The notes under the pieces: generated by a model | Database searches by the model: none | The model's input: only the letters and a program-made list of their open reading frames with translations | Told to the model about the DNA's origin: nothing | Origin: Planctomycetota bacterium | Lineage (GTDB): Bacteria; Planctomycetota; UBA8742; UBA2392 | Assembly: GCA_020848275.1 (NCBI GenBank) | Contig: JADLAK010000006.1 | Coordinates: 91,412 to 155,411 of the forward strand | Length of the DNA stretch: 64,000 nt | Reading direction: 5' to 3' | Part shown: positions 8,512 to 16,606 of the stretch, in pieces | Position numbering within the stretch: the first letter of the stretch is position 1 | Layout: each line of letters starts with the position of its first letter | Program-made: the position numbers and the translations under genes

Positions 8512-9117
8512 ATGCAGCGTCCACTTGTTGTGATTGACGTCCAGCGCGGCAACATCACCGAATACAATCGCTTCATCTCGGCGGGCATTGCCAGCATCAT
8601 CAAGGCCGAATTGTTCAACCCCATTATCTTCACGCGTTACGTCAACACGCCCGATTGCCCCGCAAAGCGGTTCCTCAACTTCGAGCAGATGAAGGACTTC
8701 GGCGACGCGGGAATGTCGCCGGAAATCAGCGAAGTGATGGGCGGCAAGACGCCGCCGCTGGACAAGACCGAGACCGTCGACCTGGGCGAAAACTTCGGCG
8801 CCAAGCGTTTTCTTATCACCAAGAGCGTCTATTCCTGCTTTACACCCGAGTTCGAGGAACTCGTGGCCGACCTTTCGCTCGACAACACCGGCATTTATTT
8901 CGTCGGCGCGGGCACGGAGTCGATGATCCTGAAGTCGGCGCTGGATTGCTTCGAGCGCGGCATCGAGCCGATTGTGCTGGCGCAGTACTGCGGCAGCCAG
9001 CGCGGACTGGGCTACCACGAAAAGGCGCTGGAAATCCTCAAGCAGTTGATCGGCGAGGAACGCGTGATCAAGGACTTTACGCCCCTGCGCCAGCGTTGGG
9101 AGCGCGCCAAGAAGTAA
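8512..9117 (+). CDS. Isochorismatase-like hydrolase lacking the nucleophilic cysteine
   Basis: This 201-residue protein has the cysteine-hydrolase (isochorismatase/nicotinamidase) fold. The first strand LVVIDVQRG contains the conserved Asp9, ITKSVYSCF contains the conserved Lys104, and VGAGTESMILKSALDCFERG matches the usual G-x-x-T-(D/E)-x-C-V segment. At the nucleophile position there is Met138 rather than Cys, so classical activity is unlikely; Ser137 or Cys146 are nearby but not at the usual place. The start at MQRPLVVIDV is chosen because the fold begins there; upstream readings run through a repeat. It is probably a non-canonical or inactive homologue. Confidence 0.75.
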   Translation: MQRPLVVIDVQRGNITEYNRFISAGIASIIKAELFNPIIFTRYVNTPDCPAKRFLNFEQMKDFGDAGMSPEISEVMGGKTPPLDKTETVDLGENFGAKRFLITKSVYSCFTPEFEELVADLSLDNTGIYFVGAGTESMILKSALDCFERGIEPIVLAQYCGSQRGLGYHEKALEILKQLIGEERVIKDFTPLRQRWERAKK

Positions 9118-9120
9118 CCG

Positions 9121-9225
9121 AATCAGCCCCGCCTGCGAGGGCGGTGGATTTGCCAAACAACGGACGTCCGTTCAACCTCCCCCGGCCTTGCGACCGGGGC
9201 TGATTTGTTGCCGGATTTCCGGCAA
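9121..9225. repeat. Inverted repeat with internal hairpins after the isochorismatase-like gene
   Basis: AATCAGCCCC (9121-9130) pairs with GGGGCTGATT (9196-9205). Inside is the palindrome CGGACGTCCG (9161-9170). A separate hairpin TTGCCGG-ATTT-CCGGCAA follows at 9208-9225. It begins a few bases after the stop codon and could end transcription, though no clear T-run follows. Confidence 0.6.
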
Positions 9226-9321
9226 TACCTCTAACCACATGGTTTTCAGCCTGTGCGGCGCCGCCCGGCGCGTTAAACTCGGCGTGCCGGGTGACGGCCC
9301 ACCTTAATTGAGGTACCAGCC

Positions 9322-10101
9322 ATGTTCCTGCGAACATTTCGCCGCTTTGCGTTGTTGTTGATGGCCGTCCCGGTGCTCGCGCTCGCCGCATGCCACGATC
9401 ACGATGACGATCACCGGCACGAAGAGCCGGATTTCGAAATTCCCGGCGGCGGCGCCGACTTCGGCACGTTTGCCCCCTTTGAGCACGACTTCGACCAGCG
9501 TGACATCGACAGCGCCAGCGACCAGGACGGCTTCACGTTCTCGCTGTCCGAAAGCAGCTCGGTGCTGATCACCATCACGGGCAGCGGCGGCTTCGATGGC
9601 TTCATCGACCTCTACGACGCCGATCTTGACTTCATCGCGGGCGACTCCGACGGCGGCCCAGGCCCCGACGCGGTGCTGGTGCTCGAGCTTTTTGCGGGCG
9701 ATTACGTCCTCATAGTCGGCGGCGAGGGCGCTTCCACCGGCGATTACGACCTCGATATCCTCGTGGGCACCCTGGGCGGCCTCGACTTCGAAGTCCTCGA
9801 CCCGGGTACATCCTACATCGACGATGACGGCTCGCTCGACGACGTCGACGACACGGATTGTTTCTTCTTTACCGTGCTTGACGATGAAACGCTGGACATC
9901 CGCCTGACGCGCCTGAGCGGCACATACGACGGCAACCTCCAGCTTCTCGACCAATACGGCGAGGAATGGGACTACGCCGATCCCGCGGGCACCGCCAACC
10001 CGGCGATCCTGGATATCACGCTGCCTCCGGGTTCGTACATGATCGTGGTTGGCTGCAACGCCGGCGACGGCGATTACCGCCTGCGCATCGACGTAGAGTA
10101 A
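9322..10101 (+). CDS. Lipoprotein with two PPC-like beta domains and a His/Asp-rich linker
   Basis: This 259-residue protein has a lipobox LALAAC (lipidated Cys at residue 24) followed by a His/Asp cluster (HDHDDDHRHEE) that could bind metal. Two acidic beta-rich domains follow (about 45-145 and 155-259). Each has the DxDxFxFxL... GSYxIxV pattern of bacterial pre-peptidase C-terminal domains. No catalytic domain is attached. TTGAGGTACC precedes the ATG. It is probably anchored to a membrane in the periplasm or at the surface. Function unknown. Confidence 0.75.
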   Translation: MFLRTFRRFALLLMAVPVLALAACHDHDDDHRHEEPDFEIPGGGADFGTFAPFEHDFDQRDIDSASDQDGFTFSLSESSSVLITITGSGGFDGFIDLYDADLDFIAGDSDGGPGPDAVLVLELFAGDYVLIVGGEGASTGDYDLDILVGTLGGLDFEVLDPGTSYIDDDGSLDDVDDTDCFFFTVLDDETLDIRLTRLSGTYDGNLQLLDQYGEEWDYADPAGTANPAILDITLPPGSYMIVVGCNAGDGDYRLRIDVE

Positions 10102-10117
10102 TCGAGTAGGGATGCGC

Positions 10118-10165
10118 GGCAGCGTGTCCGCAATTCACGATTAAGCCGTCCGGGGACACGCTGCC
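10118..10165. repeat. 12-bp inverted repeat after the PPC lipoprotein gene
   Basis: GGCAGCGTGTCC (10118-10129) is the exact reverse complement of GGACACGCTGCC (10154-10165), with a 24-nt loop. GCGTGTCCCTA follows on the right and GTAGGGATGCGC precedes on the left, so the pairing extends outward. It could act as a transcript end, but no T-tract is present. Confidence 0.6.
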
Positions 10166-10234
10166 GCGTGTCCCTACGGTCTTGATTCAGCCGCAACCCA
10201 TGACAATGTTGCAGCGCCCTTGGGAGGGGCGGGC

Positions 10235-10921
10235 GTGGAACCAACGCTGGTCTACAATGATGCCGTGAGCATGGTCGCCAAGGGCGACCTGCAGGCGGCC
10301 GTTGAACAGATCGATTCGCTGCTGACTGAATACCCAACCTTCGGTCCCGCTTATACTGCCCACGCCCAGGCTTTCCTGATTGCCGGCGACAGTGGCCAGG
10401 CGCTGGTGGACCTCGCCGAGGCTGAAAAACACGACCGCGCCCACGGCACCCCCGAACAGCTTGCGCGCACCGTCGAGACGCGCATGCTGGTCCATGCGCT
10501 GCGCACCATGTTCGGAGGCAAAATCGAGGCCGACCGATGCCGCCAGGTGGGCGAAGAACTCAAGAAGCTCAATCGCCCCGACGAAAACTGGTTCATCCCT
10601 GCGGCGGTGCTCGAGCACGACTATCGCGAGCCCGATGCCCAGAAGTGGGTCGAGGGCCTGTCGCGCATCAAGGAGTTAGGCTCGCCCTCCAGCATGTACT
10701 TCACCAAACGCGCGGGCATCACACAGTTGTTGCTGGCGCCGCAAAACCCCAAGCAGATGGTGCCGGTGCACTTTGCGCGCTACCAGCGCGCAAAGCGCGA
10801 GGGTGATGTCGCGGGCGCCAAGAAACACCTCAAGCGCCTGCAGGACCTCGTGCGCGGCCTTGAGCCCTACGCGATCATCGCACGCTTCGCCAACAACGAG
10901 CTGATTTTGAGGGATTCGTAG
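10235..10921 (+). CDS. TPR-like helical protein
   Basis: This protein of about 228 residues has a short N-terminal TPR-like pair (NDAVSMVAKGDLQAAVEQIDSLLTEYP then GPAYTAHAQAFLIAGDSGQALVDLAEAEK). The rest is helical with no catalytic motif. No signal peptide is seen, so it is probably cytosolic. GTG at 10235 is preferred as start because GGGAGGGG lies 5-14 bases upstream; a TTG at 10220 is possible. It sits upstream of rpmB but a repeat separates them. Function unknown. Confidence 0.65.
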   Translation: MEPTLVYNDAVSMVAKGDLQAAVEQIDSLLTEYPTFGPAYTAHAQAFLIAGDSGQALVDLAEAEKHDRAHGTPEQLARTVETRMLVHALRTMFGGKIEADRCRQVGEELKKLNRPDENWFIPAAVLEHDYREPDAQKWVEGLSRIKELGSPSSMYFTKRAGITQLLLAPQNPKQMVPVHFARYQRAKREGDVAGAKKHLKRLQDLVRGLEPYAIIARFANNELILRDS

Positions 10922-10930
10922 GGGAAAAAG

Positions 10931-10979
10931 GGGGTCAGGCACATTTTCGGCAAACAGCGCCGAAAATGAGCCAAACCCC
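10931..10979. repeat. REP-like imperfect palindrome (GGGGTCAGGCACATTTTCGGC type)
   Basis: A 21-nt left arm (10931-10951) and 21-nt right arm (10959-10979) pair with a few mismatches around a 7-nt loop, after an AAAAAG run. The arm sequence resembles GGGTCAGGCACATTTT palindromes that I recall as dispersed repeats, some associated with REP-type transposases. That link is recollection, not shown here. Confidence 0.65.
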
Positions 10980-11039
10980 GGCTTGACGCTGGCGTCCCTC
11001 CTACCTATCTTCTGCCGCTCGTTTGAGCCCGGAGCAGCC

Positions 11040-11297
11040 ATGTCCAGAGAATGTGAATTGTGCGGCAAGTCAGTCGTTTCCGGCGGCAGCATCAGCCGTC
11101 GCGGCCTTGCCAAGAAACTCGGCGGCGTCGGCAGCCGCGTGATCGCGCGCAACAAGCGCAAGTTCCGCCCCAACCTTCAGCGCGTGCGCGCGGTGGTCAA
11201 AGGCCAGACCCGCCGCATCAAGGTCTGCACGAGCTGCATCCAGGCGGGCAAGGTGGTCAAGCCCCAACGCCGCCTGTACGAGAAGAAGGCGGCGTAG
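11040..11297 (+). CDS. rpmB: 50S ribosomal protein L28, zinc-ribbon form
   Basis: This 85-residue large-subunit ribosomal protein shows the L28 pattern (SRECELCGK, then RNKRKFRPNLQRVR, then RIKVCTSC). It carries both CxxC pairs (Cys5/Cys8 and Cys63/Cys66), so it is the zinc-binding C+ paralogue type. The start at 11040 is fixed by GGAGCAGCC and by the family N-terminus. A hairpin plus T-rich terminator follows at 11329. It appears to be monocistronic. Confidence 0.95.
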   Translation: MSRECELCGKSVVSGGSISRRGLAKKLGGVGSRVIARNKRKFRPNLQRVRAVVKGQTRRIKVCTSCIQAGKVVKPQRRLYEKKAA

Positions 11298-11328
11298 GAT
11301 TTTCGAACAATCTCAGTTAAACATCGCG

Positions 11329-11354
11329 GGACGGTCGATTGACCGTCCTGCTTT
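11329..11354 (+). terminator. rpmB terminator
   Basis: A perfect 8-bp stem GGACGGTC-GATT-GACCGTCC is followed by TGCTTT, about 30 bp after the rpmB stop codon. Confidence 0.7.
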
Positions 11355-11363
11355 ATTGGCTGA

Positions 11364-11448
11364 ATTGTGGATTGCGAATTTTGGATTGCGGATTGAACTG
11401 CGATGAGGTGGCCCCTAAATCCGCAATTCGCAATCTGCAATCCGCAAT
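11364..11448. repeat. Heptad palindrome (unit ATTGCGG)
   Basis: Five consecutive heptads form the left arm (ATTGTGG, ATTGCGA, ATTTTGG, ATTGCGG, ATTGAAC; 11364-11398). Four form the right arm (CCGCAAT, TCGCAAT, CTGCAAT, CCGCAAT; 11421-11448). The right arm stops 3 bp short of the tmk stop codon. Within-arm copies differ by point changes while the 7-nt register is kept. Confidence 0.9.
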
Positions 11449-11451
11449 GGC

Positions 11452-12135
11452 TCAACCCAGCCGTTCCATGATTTCGTCGCGCACTTGCTCGGGCCGTTTT
11501 TCCTTCACGTCGACGTGCAGCACGTTGTCGCCCTTGATGCGCTTGTAGCGCCGCCGCAGGGCCTGCAGGAACTTCAGCTTCTCGGTGGTTTGCGGGCCGT
11601 CGCCGTCCTTGAAGATATAGCCCTGGTCCTTCTGCTTAACCCAGCGTTGTGCGATGCCCAGCGAACGTTTGCGCGTGCGCGCCAGTCCAAAACGCGGAGC
11701 GATGTCGAGGATCACCAGCAAATCCGGTGTTGGGTGCCAGCCCTTGTGCCGCGCGAGGATCTCGGCCTCGGGAATACCCATTTCGCCCTGGTAGACGAGC
11801 GTCGAGTACATGCTGCGGTCCTGGATGATGTCCGCGCCGCGAGCCAGCGCGGGTTTGACCACTTCGTCAATGTGAATTCGCCGGTCGGCGACAAAGAGCC
11901 CGAGCCACTCGTGCGCGGTCATCTTGATGCTGCGGTCGGCCAGGCGCTCGCGGATCAGTTTGCCGCAGGGGCGGTCCGTGGGCTCGCTGGTGAGCACGAC
12001 TTCACGGCCCTGCGAACGCAGGGCTTCGGCAAGCAGCTTGGTCACGCTGCTTTTGCCCGTGCCGTCGATGCCCTCGAGGATGATGTATCGTCCTTGAGTT
12101 TGCGCGGGCGGCTTGGCGTTGTTGGTTTCGGCCAT
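11452..12135 (-). CDS. tmk: Thymidylate (dTMP) kinase
   Basis: This 227-residue cytosolic kinase phosphorylates dTMP to dTDP for DNA synthesis. The P-loop GIDGTGKSS is at residues 22-30. TSEPTDRPCGKLIRE and the DRSMYSTLVYQG segment (DR-x-x-x-S lid/base region) are typical. It is slightly longer than E. coli Tmk (213 residues), with an N-terminal extension of about 14 residues. Its ATG lies 3 bp after the stop of the LRR lipoprotein gene, so the two are probably co-transcribed. Confidence 0.92.
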   Translation of the reverse strand: MAETNNAKPPAQTQGRYIILEGIDGTGKSSVTKLLAEALRSQGREVVLTSEPTDRPCGKLIRERLADRSIKMTAHEWLGLFVADRRIHIDEVVKPALARGADIIQDRSMYSTLVYQGEMGIPEAEILARHKGWHPTPDLLVILDIAPRFGLARTRKRSLGIAQRWVKQKDQGYIFKDGDGPQTTEKLKFLQALRRRYKRIKGDNVLHVDVKEKRPEQVRDEIMERLG

Positions 12136-12138
12136 AGG

Positions 12139-13845
12139 TTAGCGGGTAATGGCGAGATTGGGCAGCGCCTTTTGAAGGGCCTTGGCGCCCCAGTCTGTCA
12201 TGCCGGTGCGATTGATGTCGAGGCGCTCCAGCGCCGATAACACCTTCAGATGTTCGACCCCGGCGTTGCTCACGCTGACGCATCCACCGAGGGACAGATC
12301 GCGCAGGTCCTTCATGTCCTTAAGGTGTTTAAGGCCCTCGTCCGAAACCCCCGCGTAGCCCAGTGATAGCCGCCGCAATGCCTTGAGGCCCGCCAGGTCC
12401 TTGAGTGACTCGTTTGTCAGGTTGCACCTGAGGAGCGCGAGGTTCTTCAGGCCCGTAAACGTCCCGACCTGTTTAACCGCTTCCGCGGAAAGTGGGCAGA
12501 ATTCCAGGCTCAGGGATTCAAGCCCGAGCCCCGTGAGCGCCTTCAGGCCCTTGCCCGTGACGCCCTTGCAGCCCGAAAGCCAGAGCCGCCGCAGGTCCTT
12601 GAGCGGCTTCAGTTCTTCGATGCCGGCGTCGGAAATGGCGGTGCAATCTTCCAGCCAGACATCATCGAGGCCCGGGATCGCCGCAAGGTCCTTGAGCGCG
12701 GCGTCCTTGAGGCGGATGCAACCCGAAAGGCCGAGGCGGCGCAGCGTCGGGGAGCCCGCAAGCTCCTTGAGCCCGGCGCCGGTGATTGCCTTGCAGCCAA
12801 GCAGGTCCAGTGTGCGCAACTCTTTGAACCCGGAGAAAGTTTTGAACGCCGCGTCCGTGATTTTTTCGCAGAAGCTCAGGTTCAGCCGCCAAAGCATCGT
12901 TAGCGTCTTGAGCTCCGCCACGCCGGCGTCGGTGATGGGGTTGCTGCCGGCTTCCAGCGAACGTAGGGATTTGAGCGCCGCGAGTTCCTTGAGCCCGGCG
13001 TCCGTGACTTTGTCGCAGAACGTGATGTTGAGGAAAGCCAGCGACCCAAGCTTGCTGCATGTCTTAAGGCCCGCATCGGTGACCGCTGGACAGGCGCCGA
13101 GGTCGAGGTGCTCAAGCGCCTTCAGTGCTTCAAGCCGGCCCAGGCCGGCATCGCCAATCTTGGGGCACGAACCGAGGTCCAGCGACCGCAAACGCGACAA
13201 CGGGGCCAGGTGCTTCAGCCCGTCGTCGGTGATCGCTTCACAGCTGCCTAGGTCAAGGGAAACCAGTTGCGCCGCCTCCTTGAGGTGGGCTAGGCCGTCA
13301 TCGTTGATGTTGCAGCTTGCAACGCCCAGGTGCTCCAGCGTCCCGATCTCGCCGGCGACCTTGAGCGATTGATTGGTCAGGCCGCGGCAATACGCAACTT
13401 GCAGGGCCTTCAGGTTCACCAGCTTCTTGAGTTCAGCGACGCCGTGGTCGGTTGCGGCGGAGGCGACAATCTCGACTGAGTTGACAAGCGCCGCGATCTT
13501 CGATGCCGCAAGGCCCTTGAGGTCGTCGTCGGTAATTTTTGCGCCGGCCTGGCTGTAGGCCAGGTACTGGCCGGGCTTGAGTGCGATGCGCCGGCCCTCT
13601 GCCAGCACTTCGCCGGATTCGTCCCACGAACCCGGCCCTTCCTTGCTGCTCCAGCCCGGTTGCGGCGGCGCAGGATAGAGCGTGAAGCGCCCGCCGATGT
13701 CCGGCAATTGGAGGCTTCCGTCTTGCGGGTCATCGGCAACGTTGGCCTTTGGCTGCTCGGCGTTGTTTCCCCCGCTTCCCGCGCCGCAAGCCACGGTCAG
13801 GCCGGCAAGCGTCAAACAAAACAGGCAGGTGAGTCTGATGCGCAT
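12139..13845 (-). CDS. Cysteine-containing leucine-rich-repeat (LRR_CC/AMN1-type) lipoprotein
   Basis: This 568-residue protein has a hydrophobic signal ending in a weak lipobox (LTVAC, Cys20). A non-repeat region of about 90 residues is followed by about 17 LRRs of 22-26 residues. The repeats follow the pattern LxxLxSLDLGSCxxITDDGLKxL, which matches cysteine-type LRRs (F-box/AMN1-like), with an Asn ladder replaced by Cys. The extended solenoid suggests protein binding in the periplasm or at the surface. No partner is evident, and the tmk gene 3 bp downstream offers no functional clue. LRRs of this type are widespread in Planctomycetota and related phyla. Confidence 0.88.
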   Translation of the reverse strand: MRIRLTCLFCLTLAGLTVACGAGSGGNNAEQPKANVADDPQDGSLQLPDIGGRFTLYPAPPQPGWSSKEGPGSWDESGEVLAEGRRIALKPGQYLAYSQAGAKITDDDLKGLAASKIAALVNSVEIVASAATDHGVAELKKLVNLKALQVAYCRGLTNQSLKVAGEIGTLEHLGVASCNINDDGLAHLKEAAQLVSLDLGSCEAITDDGLKHLAPLSRLRSLDLGSCPKIGDAGLGRLEALKALEHLDLGACPAVTDAGLKTCSKLGSLAFLNITFCDKVTDAGLKELAALKSLRSLEAGSNPITDAGVAELKTLTMLWRLNLSFCEKITDAAFKTFSGFKELRTLDLLGCKAITGAGLKELAGSPTLRRLGLSGCIRLKDAALKDLAAIPGLDDVWLEDCTAISDAGIEELKPLKDLRRLWLSGCKGVTGKGLKALTGLGLESLSLEFCPLSAEAVKQVGTFTGLKNLALLRCNLTNESLKDLAGLKALRRLSLGYAGVSDEGLKHLKDMKDLRDLSLGGCVSVSNAGVEHLKVLSALERLDINRTGMTDWGAKALQKALPNLAITR

Positions 13846-13893
13846 GTATTCCCTCGGCAGGCTTTGGCGGGAGTGTAGTTTTGCCGGCCCTGA

Positions 13894-13967
13894 GCAGATA
13901 GCGGATGGCAGATAGCAACGACAACCGTCTTGTCTTTGCTATCCGCTAGCTGCGATCTGCTGTCTGC
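13894..13967. repeat. Heptad palindrome (unit GCAGATA)
   Basis: The left arm is GCAGATA, GCGGATG, GCAGATA, GCAACGA (13894-13921). The right arm is TATCCGC, TAGCTGC, GATCTGC, TGTCTGC (13940-13967). Both keep exact 7-nt register. The element ends 7 bp before the stop codon of the kinase gene and lies upstream of the LRR gene. Confidence 0.9.
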
Positions 13968-13974
13968 GGTTGCC

Positions 13975-15663
13975 CTACCAGCTTCCGCCAAAGCGGTACT
14001 TGCGCTTGCGCGGCATGCGCACGGAATCGCTTTCTTCTTCCGGTGGCGGCTGTTGCGGCGCGGGGGCCGGCTTTGCAGGCGCACGGGCGCTTGGCGCGGG
14101 CGGCGGCACAGGCTTGGCCGCGGGCGGCGTGGGTTGCGGCGCGGCGGCCTGGCGCTGCGATTGTCCCTGCGGCATGCCGTAGCCGCGCAGGTTGGCCATG
14201 CGTTTCTTCTGGGGCACGAGCATGCCGCTGGTGCCCTTGGAAAGTTTCATGCCGCCCGCGGGCGGCGGCGTCTGGAACAATCCCGGCAGCTTGCCGGTCT
14301 TGATGATGTGCTCGATGTCCGAGACCAAGTGCCCCGCCGACGCCGGGCGATCCTCGGGCCGCTTGGCCATCATGTTGAAGATCAGCGTGCTGGCGGAATC
14401 GCTCAAGTCCGGGCGCAGGTTCTTGGGGTGCGGCGGCGGCTCGTGGATGTGGCGATACATCACGACCTCCGGCGGGCCCTCATAGGGCACGCGCGAAGTC
14501 AGCATGTAAAACAGCGTGACGCCGAGGCTGTAGATGTCGCTGCGGGTGTCTATGTCCTGGCGGCCCATCGCCTGCTCGGGCGAAATGTAATTGGGCGTGC
14601 CGACAGCCATGCCCTTGGTGCTGGTTGATTCATCGGCGGCGCGGACTTTGGCCAAGCCGAGGTCGAGCAACTTGGCGATGCGCTCGCGCGTGACCATGAT
14701 GTTGTCGGGCTTGATGTCGCGATGCACCAACCCGTGTTTTTCGGCGTGCTCAAGCGCCTTGGCGACCTGCAGGATCACCTCCAGCGCGAGTTTTTCGTCC
14801 ATCGGCCCGCGTTCGCGCACCAGTTGCTGCAGCGTTTTGCCCTCGACGTACTCCATGCAGAAATACGACAGGCCGCCGGCTTCGCCCGCGTCGATGCCGG
14901 TAATGATGTTCGGGTGGTTCAGCTTGGCGCTGGCGCGCGCTTCCTGCAGAAACCGCGCCTTGATGCCGGGATTGGCCGCAAGTTCAGGCTGCAGGATCTT
15001 GATGGCGACCCAGCGTTCCATGCGCGTCTGCTTGGCCTTGAACACCGTGCCCATCGCGCCGCGGCCCAGTTGCTCGACGATCTGGTAGCCGGGGATTTTC
15101 TGGCTGAACTGGTGCACCTGCTGGTAGCTCTTGATCTTGTCGATGGCGCTGCGCTCGAGGTAGCCGCGCTCCAGCAATATCTGGCCCAGCAGCGCCACGC
15201 GCTGGCCCTTGGACATCTGCGCACGCTGGATGTTGACGCATTCCTGGATCTGCGCCGCGTTGACGAGACCGAGGTTCATCGCCGCCTGGCCGAAGCTCAC
15301 GCGCGGGCTTTCGCCGGCCACCGGCGGCGGAGGCTCGATCTCGGCCGGGTCCATCGGCTGCGTGTCGGCAAGCTGCGGGTTGTTCTCGGCGCGGTATTCG
15401 ACGTTGGGGCCGCCCTCGACCGGCACGACATTGCCCTGCACTTCCGTGTTGCCGCCGACCAGCTCTTCCGTCGAAAGCTCGTGCGGCTTGTCCTCCACCC
15501 GGTCGGTGCCGGGCTTGCGCCGCGAGGTGTCGTCGGCGTCGGGCCGCCGCGTGATGCGCGTTTCAGGCTTGTGGACCGGGTACGATGACGTCGCGGGTTT
15601 GCGCGGAACGCCGCCCGCGCGGCCGCTTTCGTCGGGTGAGAAGTGTGTGTTGCGGCTGTTCAT
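13975..15663 (-). CDS. Ser/Thr protein kinase with N-terminal MshEN-like helical domain
   Basis: This 562-residue protein has a disordered N-terminus (1-120). A short helical domain at about 123-182 (FGQAAMNLGLVNAAQIQECV ... ILLERGYL) resembles the N-terminal domains of type II secretion ATPases. A Hanks-type kinase domain spans about 193-455, with Gly-loop LGRGAMGTVF, Lys222 in VAIK, HRDIKPDN (314-321), DLG (334-336, instead of DFG) and SPEQ. The tail is Pro/Ala-rich. No transmembrane helix is seen, so it is a soluble kinase, unlike PknB. All catalytic residues are present. Its targets are unknown. It is divergent from the His-rich membrane protein. Confidence 0.9.
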   Translation of the reverse strand: MNSRNTHFSPDESGRAGGVPRKPATSSYPVHKPETRITRRPDADDTSRRKPGTDRVEDKPHELSTEELVGGNTEVQGNVVPVEGGPNVEYRAENNPQLADTQPMDPAEIEPPPPVAGESPRVSFGQAAMNLGLVNAAQIQECVNIQRAQMSKGQRVALLGQILLERGYLERSAIDKIKSYQQVHQFSQKIPGYQIVEQLGRGAMGTVFKAKQTRMERWVAIKILQPELAANPGIKARFLQEARASAKLNHPNIITGIDAGEAGGLSYFCMEYVEGKTLQQLVRERGPMDEKLALEVILQVAKALEHAEKHGLVHRDIKPDNIMVTRERIAKLLDLGLAKVRAADESTSTKGMAVGTPNYISPEQAMGRQDIDTRSDIYSLGVTLFYMLTSRVPYEGPPEVVMYRHIHEPPPHPKNLRPDLSDSASTLIFNMMAKRPEDRPASAGHLVSDIEHIIKTGKLPGLFQTPPPAGGMKLSKGTSGMLVPQKKRMANLRGYGMPQGQSQRQAAAPQPTPPAAKPVPPPAPSARAPAKPAPAPQQPPPEEESDSVRMPRKRKYRFGGSW

Positions 15664-15820
15664 GGAAACCTGGGCAAAGCTCGACTTGTCGATTATAGGG
15701 TATCGGGCGGGGGTAAGAGTAGAGTTTAGCTAAGACGTCGTTACGTATTCGCACCGCTGCGGCGGACTGGATAGCGACGGCATTCGTTCCTATATTCGCG
15801 CGTGATCGGGACAGGCACCT

Positions 15821-16183
15821 ATGGTTCACAGCGATACCAAGACATTCGAACAGGCCGCGCAGGATGCGGTTGAGTTGCAGCCGCACGATGACCCTGCGAC
15901 AGACTCGGGCCACGGGGATGAAGCCCACCCGTCGGAAGACTCAGGGCACAGTGGCGATCATGGTCACCCTTCGGCAAGCTCAGGGCACGGCGACGATCAC
16001 GGACACGGCGGCCACGACGATCATGCTGATCACGGGCATCACGCGCCGCCGGCGCCGAAATACCAGGTTGCGCCGCCCGCGCGGGTGGGGGACGTCAACG
16101 TGCGCACCTGGGTGGCCTACGGGATATTCCTGCTGGTGGTCCTGCTGGTCGGGGCAGTCATGCTCGGCGCATTTGGACGATAA
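15821..16183 (+). CDS. His/Asp-rich protein with a C-terminal transmembrane helix
   Basis: This 120-residue protein has a hydrophilic N-terminal 75 residues with about 20 His arranged as HGHxDDHGHGGHDDHADHGHH, which may bind metal. A short linker and one transmembrane helix follow (about residues 97-116), ending GAFGR. There is no signal peptide, so the His-rich part probably faces the cytoplasm. GGGACAGG precedes the ATG. The coding DNA contains CCCTTCGGCAAGCTCAGGG, similar to dispersed repeat segments elsewhere, so part of the His-rich region may derive from a repeat. I recognise no family. Confidence 0.65.
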   Translation: MVHSDTKTFEQAAQDAVELQPHDDPATDSGHGDEAHPSEDSGHSGDHGHPSASSGHGDDHGHGGHDDHADHGHHAPPAPKYQVAPPARVGDVNVRTWVAYGIFLLVVLLVGAVMLGAFGR

Positions 16184-16187
16184 TTTC

Positions 16188-16260
16188 AGCCAAGAATGGA
16201 CACGAATCAACACGAATAACTGCCGTGAAAATTTGTGTTCAGTCGTGTGAATTCGTGGCT
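16188..16260. repeat. Palindrome with 10-nt units (CACGAAT type)
   Basis: The left arm reads as 10-nt steps sharing ACGAAT (AGCCAAGAAT, GGACACGAAT, CAACACGAAT). The right arm, read in reverse complement, gives AGCCACGAAT, TCACACGACT, GAACACAAAT. It begins directly after the stop codon of the His-rich gene and resembles the element at 24668-24728. Confidence 0.8.
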
Positions 16261-16289
16261 AAACGCTTCTTGAGGGAGGTAGTCCAACC

Positions 16290-16496
16290 ATGAAACACGG
16301 CGCGCGCAACCAGATCACCGGCACGGTCACGGAAATCAAGAAGGGCGGCGTGATGTGCCAGGTCAAGGTCGACACCAAAGCCGGCAATATCTCCAGTGTG
16401 ATGACGCTGGAGTCGCTGGACAGCATGGGCCTGAAGAAGGGCGACCAGGTCAGCGTGCTGATCAAGGCGGTCAATACGATCCTGGTCAAAGAGTAG
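16290..16496 (+). CDS. Molbindin-like TOBE (Mop) domain protein
   Basis: This 68-residue protein consists of a single TOBE/Mop domain (ARNQITGTVTEIKKGGV ... TLESLDSMGLKKGDQVSVLI ... VNTILVK). This is the size and pattern of molbindins that bind molybdate or tungstate as multimers in the cytosol. GAGGGAGG precedes the ATG. No molybdate transporter or cofactor genes are nearby, so it may be a stand-alone storage or homeostasis protein (inference). Confidence 0.88.
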   Translation: MKHGARNQITGTVTEIKKGGVMCQVKVDTKAGNISSVMTLESLDSMGLKKGDQVSVLIKAVNTILVKE

Positions 16497-16526
16497 TTTC
16501 CCGCAACAGACGTTCGAACCAGACCG

Positions 16527-16588
16527 AGGTTCAGGTTCAGGTCTAGGTTCAGAAATGCTGTTCTGGACCTGAACCTGCACCTGAACCT
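16527..16588. repeat. Palindrome with 6-nt units (AGGTTC)
   Basis: The left arm is AGGTTC, AGGTTC, AGGTCT, AGGTTC (16527-16550). The right arm is GGACCT, GAACCT, GCACCT, GAACCT (16565-16588). Same architecture as the heptad family but period 6. It ends shortly before the ribosome-binding site of the cyclophilin gene. Confidence 0.85.
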
Positions 16589-16606
16589 TTTCGGTAAGGA
16601 CCGAAC

